Shown here piece by piece: positions 50,210 through 60,128 of a DNA stretch of 64,000 nucleotides; within the stretch, counting starts at the first letter, position 1; each line of letters opens with the position of its first letter. Made by a program: the position numbers and the translations under genes. The stretch covers positions 1,416,501 through 1,480,500 of the forward strand of contig JADJOX010000007.1 of assembly GCA_016713565.1 (NCBI GenBank), given 5' to 3'. The notes under the pieces were generated by a model. It was not told where the DNA came from. It saw nothing but the letters and a program-made list of their open reading frames with translations, and ran no database searches. The stretch comes from Ignavibacteriota bacterium (GTDB lineage Bacteria; Bacteroidota; Ignavibacteria; Ignavibacteriales; Melioribacteraceae).

Positions 50210-51247
50210 TTACTCTATAATTATCATTGCTTTCATAACTCCGTCTCTGTAATTTGATACTAATTCAAATGCTTCATTTGTTTCTTCCATTTTAAAATGA
50301 TGCGTCACTAATTTATCCATATTTATTCTACCGGATGATAAAAGATCAATTGCTTTTTGAGTACAGTTTAATTGGCGGCGTATATTTAAAATTGTAATTT
50401 CTTTTCTTCTTAATTCGTGAATCGGTAAAGCAATTTCATCTACTTCGGGAATTCCTAATATTACAAAAAGCCCGCCCGGTTTTAACAATTCAATTGCGTG
50501 TTTATAAGCTTCCGGATCACCGCTGCATTCATATACAACATCCATTTCTAAAGGCTGCAGAAGTTTAATTTCTTCAACAACATTTGCTTTACTTGGATTT
50601 CCGGTATATTTTGGATTCAGCTGTTTTGAAAATTCTAATCGTTCATTTATTCTATCTGTAACAAAGACATCACCAATTTCTTTTGTTCTAAGATAATGAA
50701 ATACTGACATTCCAATTGGACCAACGCCAAGAATCGCAATATTATCTTTCGGATTTGGTTTTGATTTATTAACTGCATAAATTCCAATTGCCAAGGGTTC
50801 TGTAATTACCGCTTGTTCAAAAGTCATATTATCATTAATTGGAAAACAATTATGTTCCTTTAAAATCACATAATTGCACATTGCCCCTTCTTTTTGTTTT
50901 GGAGCGCCCATAAAAACAAGTTTTCTACAAGTATTTTCTCTGCCTGAAAGACATTGATCACAATTGCCGCAGTATACCGCAGGATCAATCGCGATTCTTT
51001 GTCCATGTTTTAATTTCTTTACTTTGCTTCCAACTTTTTCAACAATTCCGGCGGCTTCATGTCCGGTTATAAATGGGAACTCAACAATTTGTGAGCCTAT
51101 TCTTCCGGTTTTATAATAATGAATATCAGAACCGCAAACGCCGACCATTTTTATTTTTATCAGAACATCGTCATCGTTTATCAGCACAGGCATGGAAATT
51201 TCTTGCGTTTCAAATTTTTTAATATCTGTAAGAAAAACCGCTTTCAT
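50210..51247 (-). CDS. Zinc-dependent alcohol/polyol dehydrogenase (MDR family)
   Basis: A 345-residue medium-chain dehydrogenase. The catalytic zinc site shows VGVCGSDIHYYKTGR and GHEAAGIVEKVG (His-Glu), and the structural zinc site CGNCDQCLSGRENTC has all four cysteines. The NAD region reads AILGVGPIGMSVFHYL. It resembles sorbitol/xylitol or L-threonine-type dehydrogenases. No ion of specificity can be assigned. It forms a loose sugar-related cluster with the FucI-like, HAD and esterase genes, with about 170 bp to the esterase. Confidence 0.9.
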   Translation of the reverse strand: MKAVFLTDIKKFETQEISMPVLINDDDVLIKIKMVGVCGSDIHYYKTGRIGSQIVEFPFITGHEAAGIVEKVGSKVKKLKHGQRIAIDPAVYCGNCDQCLSGRENTCRKLVFMGAPKQKEGAMCNYVILKEHNCFPINDNMTFEQAVITEPLAIGIYAVNKSKPNPKDNIAILGVGPIGMSVFHYLRTKEIGDVFVTDRINERLEFSKQLNPKYTGNPSKANVVEEIKLLQPLEMDVVYECSGDPEAYKHAIELLKPGGLFVILGIPEVDEIALPIHELRRKEITILNIRRQLNCTQKAIDLLSSGRINMDKLVTHHFKMEETNEAFELVSNYRDGVMKAMIIIE

Positions 51248-51504
51248 TTTGATTTGTCCCGATAACCAAGGAAAATATTAATAATAATTTTCTTATTGAT
51301 AAATATATAAATCCTTTTAAAAATTTAGGTTGATTATTTGCAAACGCATTTAAATGAATTATTGTAAAAACTTTAATAGGATGTTAAATTTTTAATTAGT
51401 TTTATATCGATTAAAAACCTGATATATAATAATTTTTGGAAAATAGAAAAAACTAAATGAAATTATCTTAGCGATATTTAAATACAAAACTTAATGAGAA
51501 TTAA

Positions 51505-53973
51505 ATGCCGAATTCAAAATTTATTATCTTTTTTCTATTTGCTACATTTCCTCAAATATATTCACAAGAAGCAAAATTAAAAATCAATGAGCTTGAATAT
51601 TACGAAATACCAAGTTTGAACATCATGATGTTTAGCGATTTTTATCCCGAAGGGCACCAAGGCGGATTGTCAATTGTTCAGTTTGGAAATAGAATCGCGG
51701 CAAATGGAGATATAAGGTTAGAACCGACACCGGGACAATGGTCACCCGTTCCAAAATTAGGTAAAAGAATTGTTGATAAAGAAAATGGAATCATAAGCGC
51801 CGAATTATGGTATCCAGATTCAACCAAAGATAAAAAAGGATTTAATCCCGTTAATTATCCCGATCTGCAATTCAAATATTTTGTACGAACGGAAGCGATC
51901 GGAGATCAAATTAAATTAACTGTAGATTTAGAAAAACCATTGCCAAAAGAATGGGTAGGAAAAGTAGGTTTTAATTTAGAACTTTTTCCGGGAATTTATT
52001 TTGGCGAACATTTTATAATTGATAAAACAACCGGAATATTTCCGCAGCAGCCGAACGGACCATTTAATTTTGATGGCAATGATAATTTACAAATTGATAA
52101 AATGGCAGAAGGAATTGAACTTTTAATTGCGCCCGGTATAAATGAGAAACAATTAAAAATTAAAAGTGATAAAAATAAAATTCAACTTTTTGACGGCAGA
52201 GGTTTGCATAACAACGGATGGTTCATTATTAGATCGGTTATTGCGCCAAATGAAACTGAAAACGTAATTGAGTGGTTGATTACGCCAAGTTATGATTTAA
52301 ATTGGAAATACAAACCTGTTATTCAAATATCACAAGTTGGATATCACCCAAATCAAGTAAAGTTCGCCGTTGTTGAATTGGATAAGCAGACAGAGAATAC
52401 AGAAAACATTCAATTGATAAAGGTTGATATTGATGGGGAAAAGGTAATAAAGCAAGTTGAAAAACCAAATATTTGGGGAAATTTTCTAAGATATAAATAC
52501 CTGCGATTTGATTTCAGCGATGTAAAAGAAGAAGGAATCTATATAATTAAATACGGAAATGTTTCTTCAAATAGATTTGAAATTAAACACGATGTTTTTT
52601 CTAAATATATATGGCAGCCTACAATAGAATATTTTTTGCCCGTACAAATGTGTCATATGAAAATTATTGAAAAGTATCGAACATGGCACGGCTTATGTCA
52701 TATGGACGACGCAAGAATGGCTCCGATTAACCTAAATCATTTTGACGGATATCTTCAAGGTAATTCTACATTAACAGAATTTCATTCCGGAGAAAACGTT
52801 CCCGGTTTAAACATCGGCGGCTGGCATGATGCCGGAGATTATGATCTTAGAGTCGAATCGCAATCAGAAACAGTGTATGGACTTGCACTAATATACGAAC
52901 TATTTAAAAGCAACATTGATGAAACAACAATAGATCAAACTACCAGAACAGTTGAAATTCATAAACCGGATGGAAAGCCCGATATACTTCAGCAAATTGA
53001 GCATGGAGTTTTATCAATAATCGGAGGATATGAATCACTTGGAAGATTATACAGGGGAATTATTTGTCCAACACTACAGCAATATGTATTGCTTGGTGAC
53101 GGATCGACAATGACGGATAATATTAAATATGCAGAAGATAAAAATGATCCTATCTTGAATCTTCCGTTAAAGGAAGATGACCGCTGGATATTTACCGAAG
53201 AAAATCCATATAGAGAACTGCAGGTTGCACAGCATCTTGCGGCGGCCAGCAGAGCATTAAAAGATTATAATTCTGAACTTAGCAAAAAATGTATAAAAAT
53301 TGCCGAAACTTTGTTTGATGTTAACAAAGATTTCAAACCGGAATTTAAAATAAACGCAGCCGCAGAAATTTTTCTTACGACTCAAAATAAAAAATATTCA
53401 GATTTTATTTTTAGCAATTCCAATATAGTTGCAAATGGACTTGGAGCTTATGGCATGGTTTTGGGTCGTTTTGTAAAAGCTTCAAACAATTATGAATTCA
53501 ATGAGAAAATTAAAATTTCTGTTAAAAAAAGCTTTGATCAAGTTGTTGAAATGCAGAAACAAAATCCGTATGGAGTTCCTTACCAACCGTATATTTGGGG
53601 AGCCGGCTGGGGAATTCAAGAATTTGGAGTTAACTTACTAATGATGCATATTGGCTTTCCCGAAATTATTGACAACGAATATGTATTCAATGCGCTGAAT
53701 TTTATTCTTGGTTGTCATCCGGGAGAAAATACAGCTTCTTTTATTTCCGGAGTTGGATCAAAATCTCTTATTGTTGCTTATGGAGTAAATAGAGCCGATT
53801 GGTCATATATTCCCGGCGGTTCCGCTAGCGGAACGGCTTTAATTAGACCAGATTTACCCGAGTTAAAAACTTGGCCGTTTTTTTGGCAGCAAACTGAATA
53901 CGTTATGGGCGGCGGAACAACTGATTTTATAATGCTTGCTATGGCGGCTGACAATTTGTTAAATAAAAATTAA
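51505..53973 (+). CDS. Glycoside hydrolase family 9 with extra N-terminal domain
   Basis: An 822-residue secreted glucanase-type enzyme. After the signal peptide (FATFPQIYS-Q) come about 250 residues of unassigned beta-rich sequence, then an Ig-like CelD N-domain (about 277-365; QISQVGYHPNQVKFAVVEL), then the GH9 (alpha/alpha)6 barrel. The catalytic-base Asp pair is in GGWHDAGDYDLR (about residues 437-448). Near the C-terminus TEYVMGGGTTDFIMLAMAA supplies the expected acid Glu position (about residue 800). It should cleave beta-glucans. It is transcribed with a membrane-bound AraC regulator 27 bp downstream. Confidence 0.88.
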   Translation: MPNSKFIIFFLFATFPQIYSQEAKLKINELEYYEIPSLNIMMFSDFYPEGHQGGLSIVQFGNRIAANGDIRLEPTPGQWSPVPKLGKRIVDKENGIISAELWYPDSTKDKKGFNPVNYPDLQFKYFVRTEAIGDQIKLTVDLEKPLPKEWVGKVGFNLELFPGIYFGEHFIIDKTTGIFPQQPNGPFNFDGNDNLQIDKMAEGIELLIAPGINEKQLKIKSDKNKIQLFDGRGLHNNGWFIIRSVIAPNETENVIEWLITPSYDLNWKYKPVIQISQVGYHPNQVKFAVVELDKQTENTENIQLIKVDIDGEKVIKQVEKPNIWGNFLRYKYLRFDFSDVKEEGIYIIKYGNVSSNRFEIKHDVFSKYIWQPTIEYFLPVQMCHMKIIEKYRTWHGLCHMDDARMAPINLNHFDGYLQGNSTLTEFHSGENVPGLNIGGWHDAGDYDLRVESQSETVYGLALIYELFKSNIDETTIDQTTRTVEIHKPDGKPDILQQIEHGVLSIIGGYESLGRLYRGIICPTLQQYVLLGDGSTMTDNIKYAEDKNDPILNLPLKEDDRWIFTEENPYRELQVAQHLAAASRALKDYNSELSKKCIKIAETLFDVNKDFKPEFKINAAAEIFLTTQNKKYSDFIFSNSNIVANGLGAYGMVLGRFVKASNNYEFNEKIKISVKKSFDQVVEMQKQNPYGVPYQPYIWGAGWGIQEFGVNLLMMHIGFPEIIDNEYVFNALNFILGCHPGENTASFISGVGSKSLIVAYGVNRADWSYIPGGSASGTALIRPDLPELKTWPFFWQQTEYVMGGGTTDFIMLAMAADNLLNKN

Positions 53974-54000
53974 TATCTTTTAATCACAAAGCTTAATTCA

Positions 54001-55113
54001 ATGCTAGAATATAAAAACATTATAACATATATATTTGCGATCGGGGTTTCTCAAGCAATTTTTCTTTTTTTTATTCTGTGGAAGAAAAAAGAAAATAAAT
54101 TTGCCAATAAATTTTTAGCCGCTACTATGTTGGTTTTTGCTGTTGATCTTTTAGGCGGAATTTTTTATCTAACCGGATACATCAAATATTTACCGTGGTT
54201 TATGGGATTAAACAACTCGTTTCCTTATTTGTATGGTCCTTTAATTTATCTTTATGTAATTTTTTTAATCCATAAACAAGAACAATTCAAGTGGAAAAAT
54301 ATTATTCATTTCATTCCGTTTATTTTAACACAAATTTATGGACTTTTATTTTTCTATTTTGAAAGTCCCGAATACCAAATGAGTATGTTGGATTTTTCAA
54401 AGAAACCTCCTTGGCATATTGCTATAGTCGGCTCTTTAATCCCGTTTGTTGGAATTTTTTATATGGTATTAACAGTAATTGTAACCGTTGACTATAACAA
54501 AAATTTAAGGAATAAATTTTCCAATATTGAAAAAATAGATTTAAGCTGGCTCTTGTACTTGGTTTATGGAACAGTTGTAATTTGGACAATAGTTATTTTT
54601 ACTTATTTGCTTGGAATTATATACGGCGATTCTTTTCAGTCAAATTTGCTGATCTATATAACTATTTCTATATTCTTATATACCTTTGCGATCAAAAGCT
54701 ATAGACAACCGGAAACTATTACGATAAACGATGAATCTGATCAATATAAAAAATCGGGACTTACGGAGCTTAAAGCCGATGAATACTTAAAGAAGTTGAT
54801 TGATATTATGCAAAATGAAAAACCGTATTTGGATACAAGACTTAGTCTATATAATCTTGCGGAAAAAGTCGGAATCTCAACTCACAATCTTTCCGAAATT
54901 ATTAACATGAAATTAGAAAAAAACTTTTATGATTTTATAAACAGTTATAGAGTGGAAGAAGTAAAAAAAATAATTGATGAAGACAAAGAAAATAAATTTA
55001 ATTTACTTGCGCATGGTTTAAATGCCGGATTTTCTTCAAAGTCGGCGTATTATTCCGCATTTAAAAAATTCACCGGAATAACTCCATTACAGTATAAAAA
55101 TAAACCAAACTAA
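54001..55113 (+). CDS. AraC-family regulator with N-terminal 7TM domain
   Basis: A 370-residue membrane-bound transcription factor. About seven hydrophobic segments fill residues 1-235 (IITYIFAIGVSQAIFLFFI at the start). The C-terminal AraC domain (about 265-370) has the helix YNLAEKVGISTHNLSEIINMKL and the second helix NAGFSSKSAYYSAFKKFTGITPLQYK, the family signature. A sensor in the membrane is tied to a DNA-binding domain in the cytoplasm. It starts 27 bp after the GH9 gene, so it probably controls glycan use genes in response to an envelope signal. Confidence 0.88.
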   Translation: MLEYKNIITYIFAIGVSQAIFLFFILWKKKENKFANKFLAATMLVFAVDLLGGIFYLTGYIKYLPWFMGLNNSFPYLYGPLIYLYVIFLIHKQEQFKWKNIIHFIPFILTQIYGLLFFYFESPEYQMSMLDFSKKPPWHIAIVGSLIPFVGIFYMVLTVIVTVDYNKNLRNKFSNIEKIDLSWLLYLVYGTVVIWTIVIFTYLLGIIYGDSFQSNLLIYITISIFLYTFAIKSYRQPETITINDESDQYKKSGLTELKADEYLKKLIDIMQNEKPYLDTRLSLYNLAEKVGISTHNLSEIINMKLEKNFYDFINSYRVEEVKKIIDEDKENKFNLLAHGLNAGFSSKSAYYSAFKKFTGITPLQYKNKPN

Positions 55114-55154
55114 AACTAAATCTGGATTTTAATAATATCCATTAAAATAAAATT

Positions 55155-57047
55155 TTAATTTTTGTTCAACCGGCTTTGCAATTTTAAACCATTTTTATTC
55201 AATGGATTTATTTGCAAACATTTTTTAACAAATTCATTTGCGGAGTTATAGTTTTTAATTTCGGCATAAGCAAATGCCAAATTATATAATACCTCGTCAT
55301 CAATTGGATTTAGCTTAAGACTTTCATTTAAATATTGAATTGCTTTTTCATATTCTTTATTAAGAATTGAGATTTTACCCAATCTTTTATTTGTATAATC
55401 TTTTGGATCGACTTTTCGCTGTTCGTAAAAATATTTTATTGCGGTTTTAATATCTTTCAATCCTGGATATTTATAGATCAGAATGTTCATATACTTTAAA
55501 TATTCTTCAATATTATCCCTGCGCAAATTAATTGTAGCGGCTTCAAGATAAGCATCCGCGTAAGAAATTTTGTTTTCGATATATTGTAAAGAAATTGAAT
55601 CGACATAATTTTTTGGATTTAAAATTTCTTCATTTGATTTTGCCGTTTTAATTTTTGTGAATGGCCAATCGTTTTTAAGCAGCTCTACAATATTGTTTCC
55701 TATTATTGAATCAAGTTTTGTAAAAACAAAATTTGCTCTTGTTGTACTATCCTGCTTTGCAAATTGGATTTGCGGATTTTCATTTTTCGGAAGATAATTC
55801 ATTTTCTGCATTGTTTCATAAAATGCTTTTCCAATCAGCATGTAACCTTCAACATTCGGATGTAAATGATCCACCATTAAGTTATTTCCAATAATTCGGT
55901 TTTCACTATTGAAAGAAAATAATGAATCGACAGGAGCTATAGCTGTATTATACTGTTTAGCAATTGAATTTATTACTTGGTTGAATTTTTCCGGCGCTCT
56001 AAATCTTAAAGCGTCCAAATCTTTCGCAAGTTTAAAAAGTGAATCGGCTTTACTATAATTGGAATTTTCGTATTCCTTTTGCGCGGCTTTATAAACCTCA
56101 ATAGCAGTTTCTGAATTTTCGGATTTCGCGGATTCAAACGGTACTTGATCTTTTAAATTGCTAACAAGTCTGCCGACAATTACCGGTACATTTTTACCTT
56201 TTACCTTATCTAAAATTTCAGATAAATTATTAGAAAATTGCTCTACGCCTTTATTAAAGTTTTCGGAATTTAATGGAATTGATTTTTCTTTCGCCATTTT
56301 TGACATCAAAGTGTGCGATTTTTCAAGAGTTTCTTTTTGGGAGAAAATTGATAAAATTCCAGAAAGTGAGTTTTTTATGAGTTGAGTAATTTTATAATTA
56401 TTAAGATACAATATCATTTTCTTTAACAATTCGGAAGAACCTAACGACTCGACAGAACCTACTCCCAAAGCTCCGTAAAATTCATTATGACCGGCATAAA
56501 TTAAAATTAAATCGGGATCTTTATCTAAAACTCCGGGAATGAGATCAAGCAGTGTATAAGTATTAACGGCGGTCATACTTATGTTTATTACTTCAATTGT
56601 ACTTGAGGGATAAACCAATTCCAATCTTTTTTTAATATATTTTGAAAATGCACCCATCGGCATATAAGGAAAACCAGCGGCGCTGCTGGCGCCCAAAACA
56701 AAAACTCTAAATGAATTGCTTTTTTTTACTTTATCAAAGTAGTCGTCGGAAGTTTGAGGAACAAAGTTAATATTATTAAAATATCTTTTACCAAAATCGG
56801 GATTAATTACCAGTTTATCATTTCCAATTTCAATCCATTGAGATTGATCATAGCCATAATTAAAAATTCTTAATGAAAATTCTATAAGTACAAAAAACAA
56901 AATTGGAATTAAAATCAAAATTACATAAAACCAATTCTTCGATTTATTGATTTTCAAATTTGACTTTGTTTTAATCTCGGTTTTGTTCTGAATCAAATTT
57001 TTCTTTTGTTTAGAAAAATCGGATTTGTTTTTATTAGTTTTTTTCAA
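55155..57047 (-). CDS. Membrane-anchored SGNH hydrolase with TPR repeats
   Basis: A 630-residue protein. One membrane anchor follows a Lys/Asn-rich N-terminus (about residues 38-57). The SGNH core shows FRVFVLGASSAAGFPYM (nucleophile block), INISMTAVNTYTLLDLIP (Gly/Asn block), YAGHNEFYGA, and VDHLHPNVEGYML (Asp-His block). The last about 90 residues carry TPR-like units (AIQYLNESLKLNP, NSANEFVKKCLQINP). Such proteins recur in this phylum; they may trim acyl groups on surface polysaccharides, but substrate is unknown. The start is TTG 57047 after an AGAGGGATAA ribosome site. Confidence 0.8.
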   Translation of the reverse strand: MKKTNKNKSDFSKQKKNLIQNKTEIKTKSNLKINKSKNWFYVILILIPILFFVLIEFSLRIFNYGYDQSQWIEIGNDKLVINPDFGKRYFNNINFVPQTSDDYFDKVKKSNSFRVFVLGASSAAGFPYMPMGAFSKYIKKRLELVYPSSTIEVINISMTAVNTYTLLDLIPGVLDKDPDLILIYAGHNEFYGALGVGSVESLGSSELLKKMILYLNNYKITQLIKNSLSGILSIFSQKETLEKSHTLMSKMAKEKSIPLNSENFNKGVEQFSNNLSEILDKVKGKNVPVIVGRLVSNLKDQVPFESAKSENSETAIEVYKAAQKEYENSNYSKADSLFKLAKDLDALRFRAPEKFNQVINSIAKQYNTAIAPVDSLFSFNSENRIIGNNLMVDHLHPNVEGYMLIGKAFYETMQKMNYLPKNENPQIQFAKQDSTTRANFVFTKLDSIIGNNIVELLKNDWPFTKIKTAKSNEEILNPKNYVDSISLQYIENKISYADAYLEAATINLRRDNIEEYLKYMNILIYKYPGLKDIKTAIKYFYEQRKVDPKDYTNKRLGKISILNKEYEKAIQYLNESLKLNPIDDEVLYNLAFAYAEIKNYNSANEFVKKCLQINPLNKNGLKLQSRLNKN

Positions 57048-57198
57048 TTATCCCTCTGAAAAGAAAAAATTCAATTTAAAAATTATGGAATAATTTAATT
57101 ACTATTAGAAAAAAAACACATGATATTAAATATTATAAAACATAAAAATTTTGTTCAGTTAATATTAAGATAGGTTTTAAGATTGTTTTTTATGTAAA

Positions 57199-57223
57199 AA
57201 GAGACGGTTTTTAGCCGTCTCTT
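57199..57223 (-). terminator. Rho-independent terminator of the TonB receptor gene
   Basis: AAGAGACGG (57199-57207) and CCGTCTCTT (57215-57223) make a perfect 9-bp stem with a 7-nt loop. On the minus strand it is followed by TTTTTAC. It begins 10 bp after the end of the TonB-dependent receptor gene and marks the boundary to the SGNH-TPR gene. Confidence 0.85.
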
Positions 57224-57232
57224 AAGTTTTAG

Positions 57233-59515
57233 TTAGAATTTATAATCAATTCCGACAACCGGTAAGGTGCTCCATTGTTTTTGAGCGGTAACTTTTTTCG
57301 TTTGTTCGTTCCAATCGTAAAACGCAATATTTTCTCTACCGTAAGCGTTCCATACGCTAAGGTAAACAATTAAACTTGAACCGGAAAAATAAAATCTTTT
57401 ATCTACCCTGATATTCAATGAATGATAATCCGGCAATCTTTTTCCGTTTATATTTTCAGTATCCCAAATTCCTCTGTTTAATTGAGCAGATCTTTCGAGA
57501 TCAAATGGTGTATAAGGAGCGCCGCCGGCAAAAATCCATCGTAATTTAAATTCCCATTCGTCATTTGGAATGTAACCGCCTTCAATATTAAAATTAAAAA
57601 CATTATCATAAATTCTATCGCGCCAAACATTTTCTAAATCTTTATATTTTGTTTTGGAGTATGAAACACTTGTCATTCCGTAAATATCTTGCGCCAATTT
57701 CTTTTGTATCATTATTTCAATTCCTCTGGAAAATGCTTTCCCTTCATCTACCAATTTTTCGTGGTTTAAGAAAATTCCGTCAATCATCGATTGATCGAAC
57801 AAAAACATATTCGGTTGATTGGGATCAATAGGAAAATTACTATATGATTTATAATAGGCTTCAATACTTAACTTTGCAGATTCACCAAGCAATTTGCTGA
57901 TACCTAAAATTAAATGATCCGAGATCGGGGTTTGCAAATTTTTAAATTCTTCATTTTGTACTAGAAAATTTTCAGGTATCTCTTGTGTAAATATTCCCGC
58001 ACTCGCGGAAAGCTTGATCCCGTTATTAAAGTTATATTCTAAAGATAATCGAGGTGAAAAATTTAAATGGTCGTTATATTCAAAGTAATCGACTCTTGCA
58101 CCGTAGTTTAAATTTATTTGTTTGGAAATATTAAATTGATGCTGAGCAAACATAGCTATTTTACTTGTGCCAAGATCTTTATTAACATAAAGCCTTGGAG
58201 TGGGATTTCCGTAATTATCTTCCCAAGGTTCGTATAGAACGTCAAATTTGCTGAAATTATATTTGGCTTCAAAACCAAACTCAAAATTATTGGAATTGTT
58301 CTGCTTTAAGAAATTTACATTTCTTATACGAATGTTGTTTTCGGAAGAATTATTTGTAAATAAATGATTTTTTGATTTTGTTTCGGAATAATCTCTGTTA
58401 TAGCCAAAGTAAGTGTGGGAAATGGAAGTGTTTGAATATCCGGATTTTCCCCAAATCATTTGCCAATTTATACCCGAAGCATTTGTAATCCCATCCGTTT
58501 TTCCATAGATGTTTGTCAAATCTGTTCCAAGCGCATTTTCATATTTCAAATTTATTTGATCCCAAGAAAAAACATCGAGCAATGTAAGTTTATTATTTTC
58601 ATTCAGATTATAAACAATTTTTGTTTGCGCGTCTCCGTAATGAGGAATTGCTCCGCCTGTTTCACTTTCATCTAGAATTAAATCCAAATATGAAATACTG
58701 CCGGAAAACATGTAAGACCCCTTGTCAAAAATTGGACCTTCCATTCCGCCGCCAACTCCCTGCATGCTTAAATTTAATTGCGATTGAATTTTATCCTTTG
58801 CGCCTTCTTTAAATGAAATTTCCATAATTGAAGATAATTTATCGCCATAAATTGGAGAAAATCCGCCTGAATAAAAGTTTACATCTTCAATAAAATCGAC
58901 ATTTAAAATTCCAATTGGTCCATCTGAAGAACCTTCTACCGGAAAATGATTTATATTGGGAATTTCAATATTATCTATATAAAAGCTGTTTTCTATCGGA
59001 CTTCCGCCGCGGACAATTAAACTGTTTCGGGAATCGTTTACTTTAGCCAAAGAAGGCAATCCGTAAATTATTCTGCTAACATCTCCGGCAGAACCCGGCG
59101 CTCTTCTAATTTCTTCTGAAGAGAAATTAATTGTGCCAATTGGTTTGTTTTCGGTTTCAGTAAAAAATCCGCTTTCCACAAGCACATCATTCAGCTCGAC
59201 CGATAATGTCTGCATTTCTATATTAAGATACGTGGTTCTTTTTGGGTGAATAATAACATCCGTTTTAGTTATTTTTTTATATCCTACATAAGTGAAATAT
59301 ACTGTATAAGTTCCCGCAGGTAGGTTTACTAATTTGTATTTTCCTTCCGGATTTGTTATAGTGCCCAATTCAGATTCCGGAATAAAAATATTTACGCCAA
59401 TTAATGCTGATTTATTACTTTGATCAAGAACCTTCCCTTCCAAATTTCCGGAGTGTTGATTTTGTGACAATAGAGAAATTGAAGTTAATAATATCAGAAA
59501 TATCAATTTGTACAT
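57233..59515 (-). CDS. TonB-dependent outer membrane receptor
   Basis: A 760-residue outer-membrane transporter. A signal peptide (SISLLSQ) leads to a carboxypeptidase-regulatory-like domain (about residues 25-110; GKVLDQSNKSALIGVNIFI, then GKYKLVNLPAGTYTVYFTYVGY in part). The plug follows with SLIVRGGSPIENSFYIDNIEI, and the remainder is a beta-barrel ending in VVGIDYKF with a terminal Phe. No SusD-like partner is encoded beside it, so it may take up siderophores, vitamins or oligomers on its own. It is monocistronic and ends at a strong terminator. Confidence 0.92.
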   Translation of the reverse strand: MYKLIFLILLTSISLLSQNQHSGNLEGKVLDQSNKSALIGVNIFIPESELGTITNPEGKYKLVNLPAGTYTVYFTYVGYKKITKTDVIIHPKRTTYLNIEMQTLSVELNDVLVESGFFTETENKPIGTINFSSEEIRRAPGSAGDVSRIIYGLPSLAKVNDSRNSLIVRGGSPIENSFYIDNIEIPNINHFPVEGSSDGPIGILNVDFIEDVNFYSGGFSPIYGDKLSSIMEISFKEGAKDKIQSQLNLSMQGVGGGMEGPIFDKGSYMFSGSISYLDLILDESETGGAIPHYGDAQTKIVYNLNENNKLTLLDVFSWDQINLKYENALGTDLTNIYGKTDGITNASGINWQMIWGKSGYSNTSISHTYFGYNRDYSETKSKNHLFTNNSSENNIRIRNVNFLKQNNSNNFEFGFEAKYNFSKFDVLYEPWEDNYGNPTPRLYVNKDLGTSKIAMFAQHQFNISKQINLNYGARVDYFEYNDHLNFSPRLSLEYNFNNGIKLSASAGIFTQEIPENFLVQNEEFKNLQTPISDHLILGISKLLGESAKLSIEAYYKSYSNFPIDPNQPNMFLFDQSMIDGIFLNHEKLVDEGKAFSRGIEIMIQKKLAQDIYGMTSVSYSKTKYKDLENVWRDRIYDNVFNFNIEGGYIPNDEWEFKLRWIFAGGAPYTPFDLERSAQLNRGIWDTENINGKRLPDYHSLNIRVDKRFYFSGSSLIVYLSVWNAYGRENIAFYDWNEQTKKVTAQKQWSTLPVVGIDYKF

Positions 59516-59642
59516 CTTTACCTCATAATTATTGAAAAATTTGAAGTAAAATTACATTTCAATAAAAATTAAATCGACCGATCTAACGGGATAGCACAAA
59601 GATTGGCTGAATTTGAAGTACTATTTTATGGGATAGGACAAA

Positions 59643-60125
59643 CTAATTTAAATTTTGTTGTATAATTAAGTTCTTTAACTGAAATTCATGCCTTATCGGA
59701 TGCATTACCGCATGTTCTAACATTGCGTCAATACAGTATTCAACTCCCCAACGTGATTTATAAACGGGGTTGTGAAAATTAACTTCTTCAATTTCAGTTA
59801 AAGGTAAACACCATCTTTCAAATAAATGATTTAAATATTTTTCAGAATTATTTTCAATTTCATTAATTTCTGGCGGATTATTTATCTCTGGATCAGGCAG
59901 ATTCAACTTTTCACAGATCCACGTCATATATCCTCTCGCCGATCTTAAAACGTGAAAAAGAAGGCTTTCCAAAGATTGGTAATCCGGATCATCGGTCCTT
60001 GGTAATTTAATGCTTAGACTTTTAGCTTTCTGCCAAGTTCTAAGAAAATTTGTTAAATGTTCTTCATGTAATAAAACAAGCGAACGTGCGCCATTGTATT
60101 TATATTTTTTTATTTCTCTGTTCAT
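59643..60125 (-). CDS. DinB-superfamily protein
   Basis: A 160-residue helical protein. LESLLFHVLRSARGYMTWI and the C-terminal LEHAVMHPIRHEFQL place three histidines in the H ... H-x4-H-x3-H pattern of DinB/YfiT metal-binding bundles. Family members include thiol-dependent enzymes and stress proteins; a specific function cannot be given. It is encoded 3 bp after the SMP-30-like gene in the same direction, so the two are cotranscribed. Confidence 0.78.
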   Translation of the reverse strand: MNREIKKYKYNGARSLVLLHEEHLTNFLRTWQKAKSLSIKLPRTDDPDYQSLESLLFHVLRSARGYMTWICEKLNLPDPEINNPPEINEIENNSEKYLNHLFERWCLPLTEIEEVNFHNPVYKSRWGVEYCIDAMLEHAVMHPIRHEFQLKNLIIQQNLN

Positions 60126-60128
60126 CTT

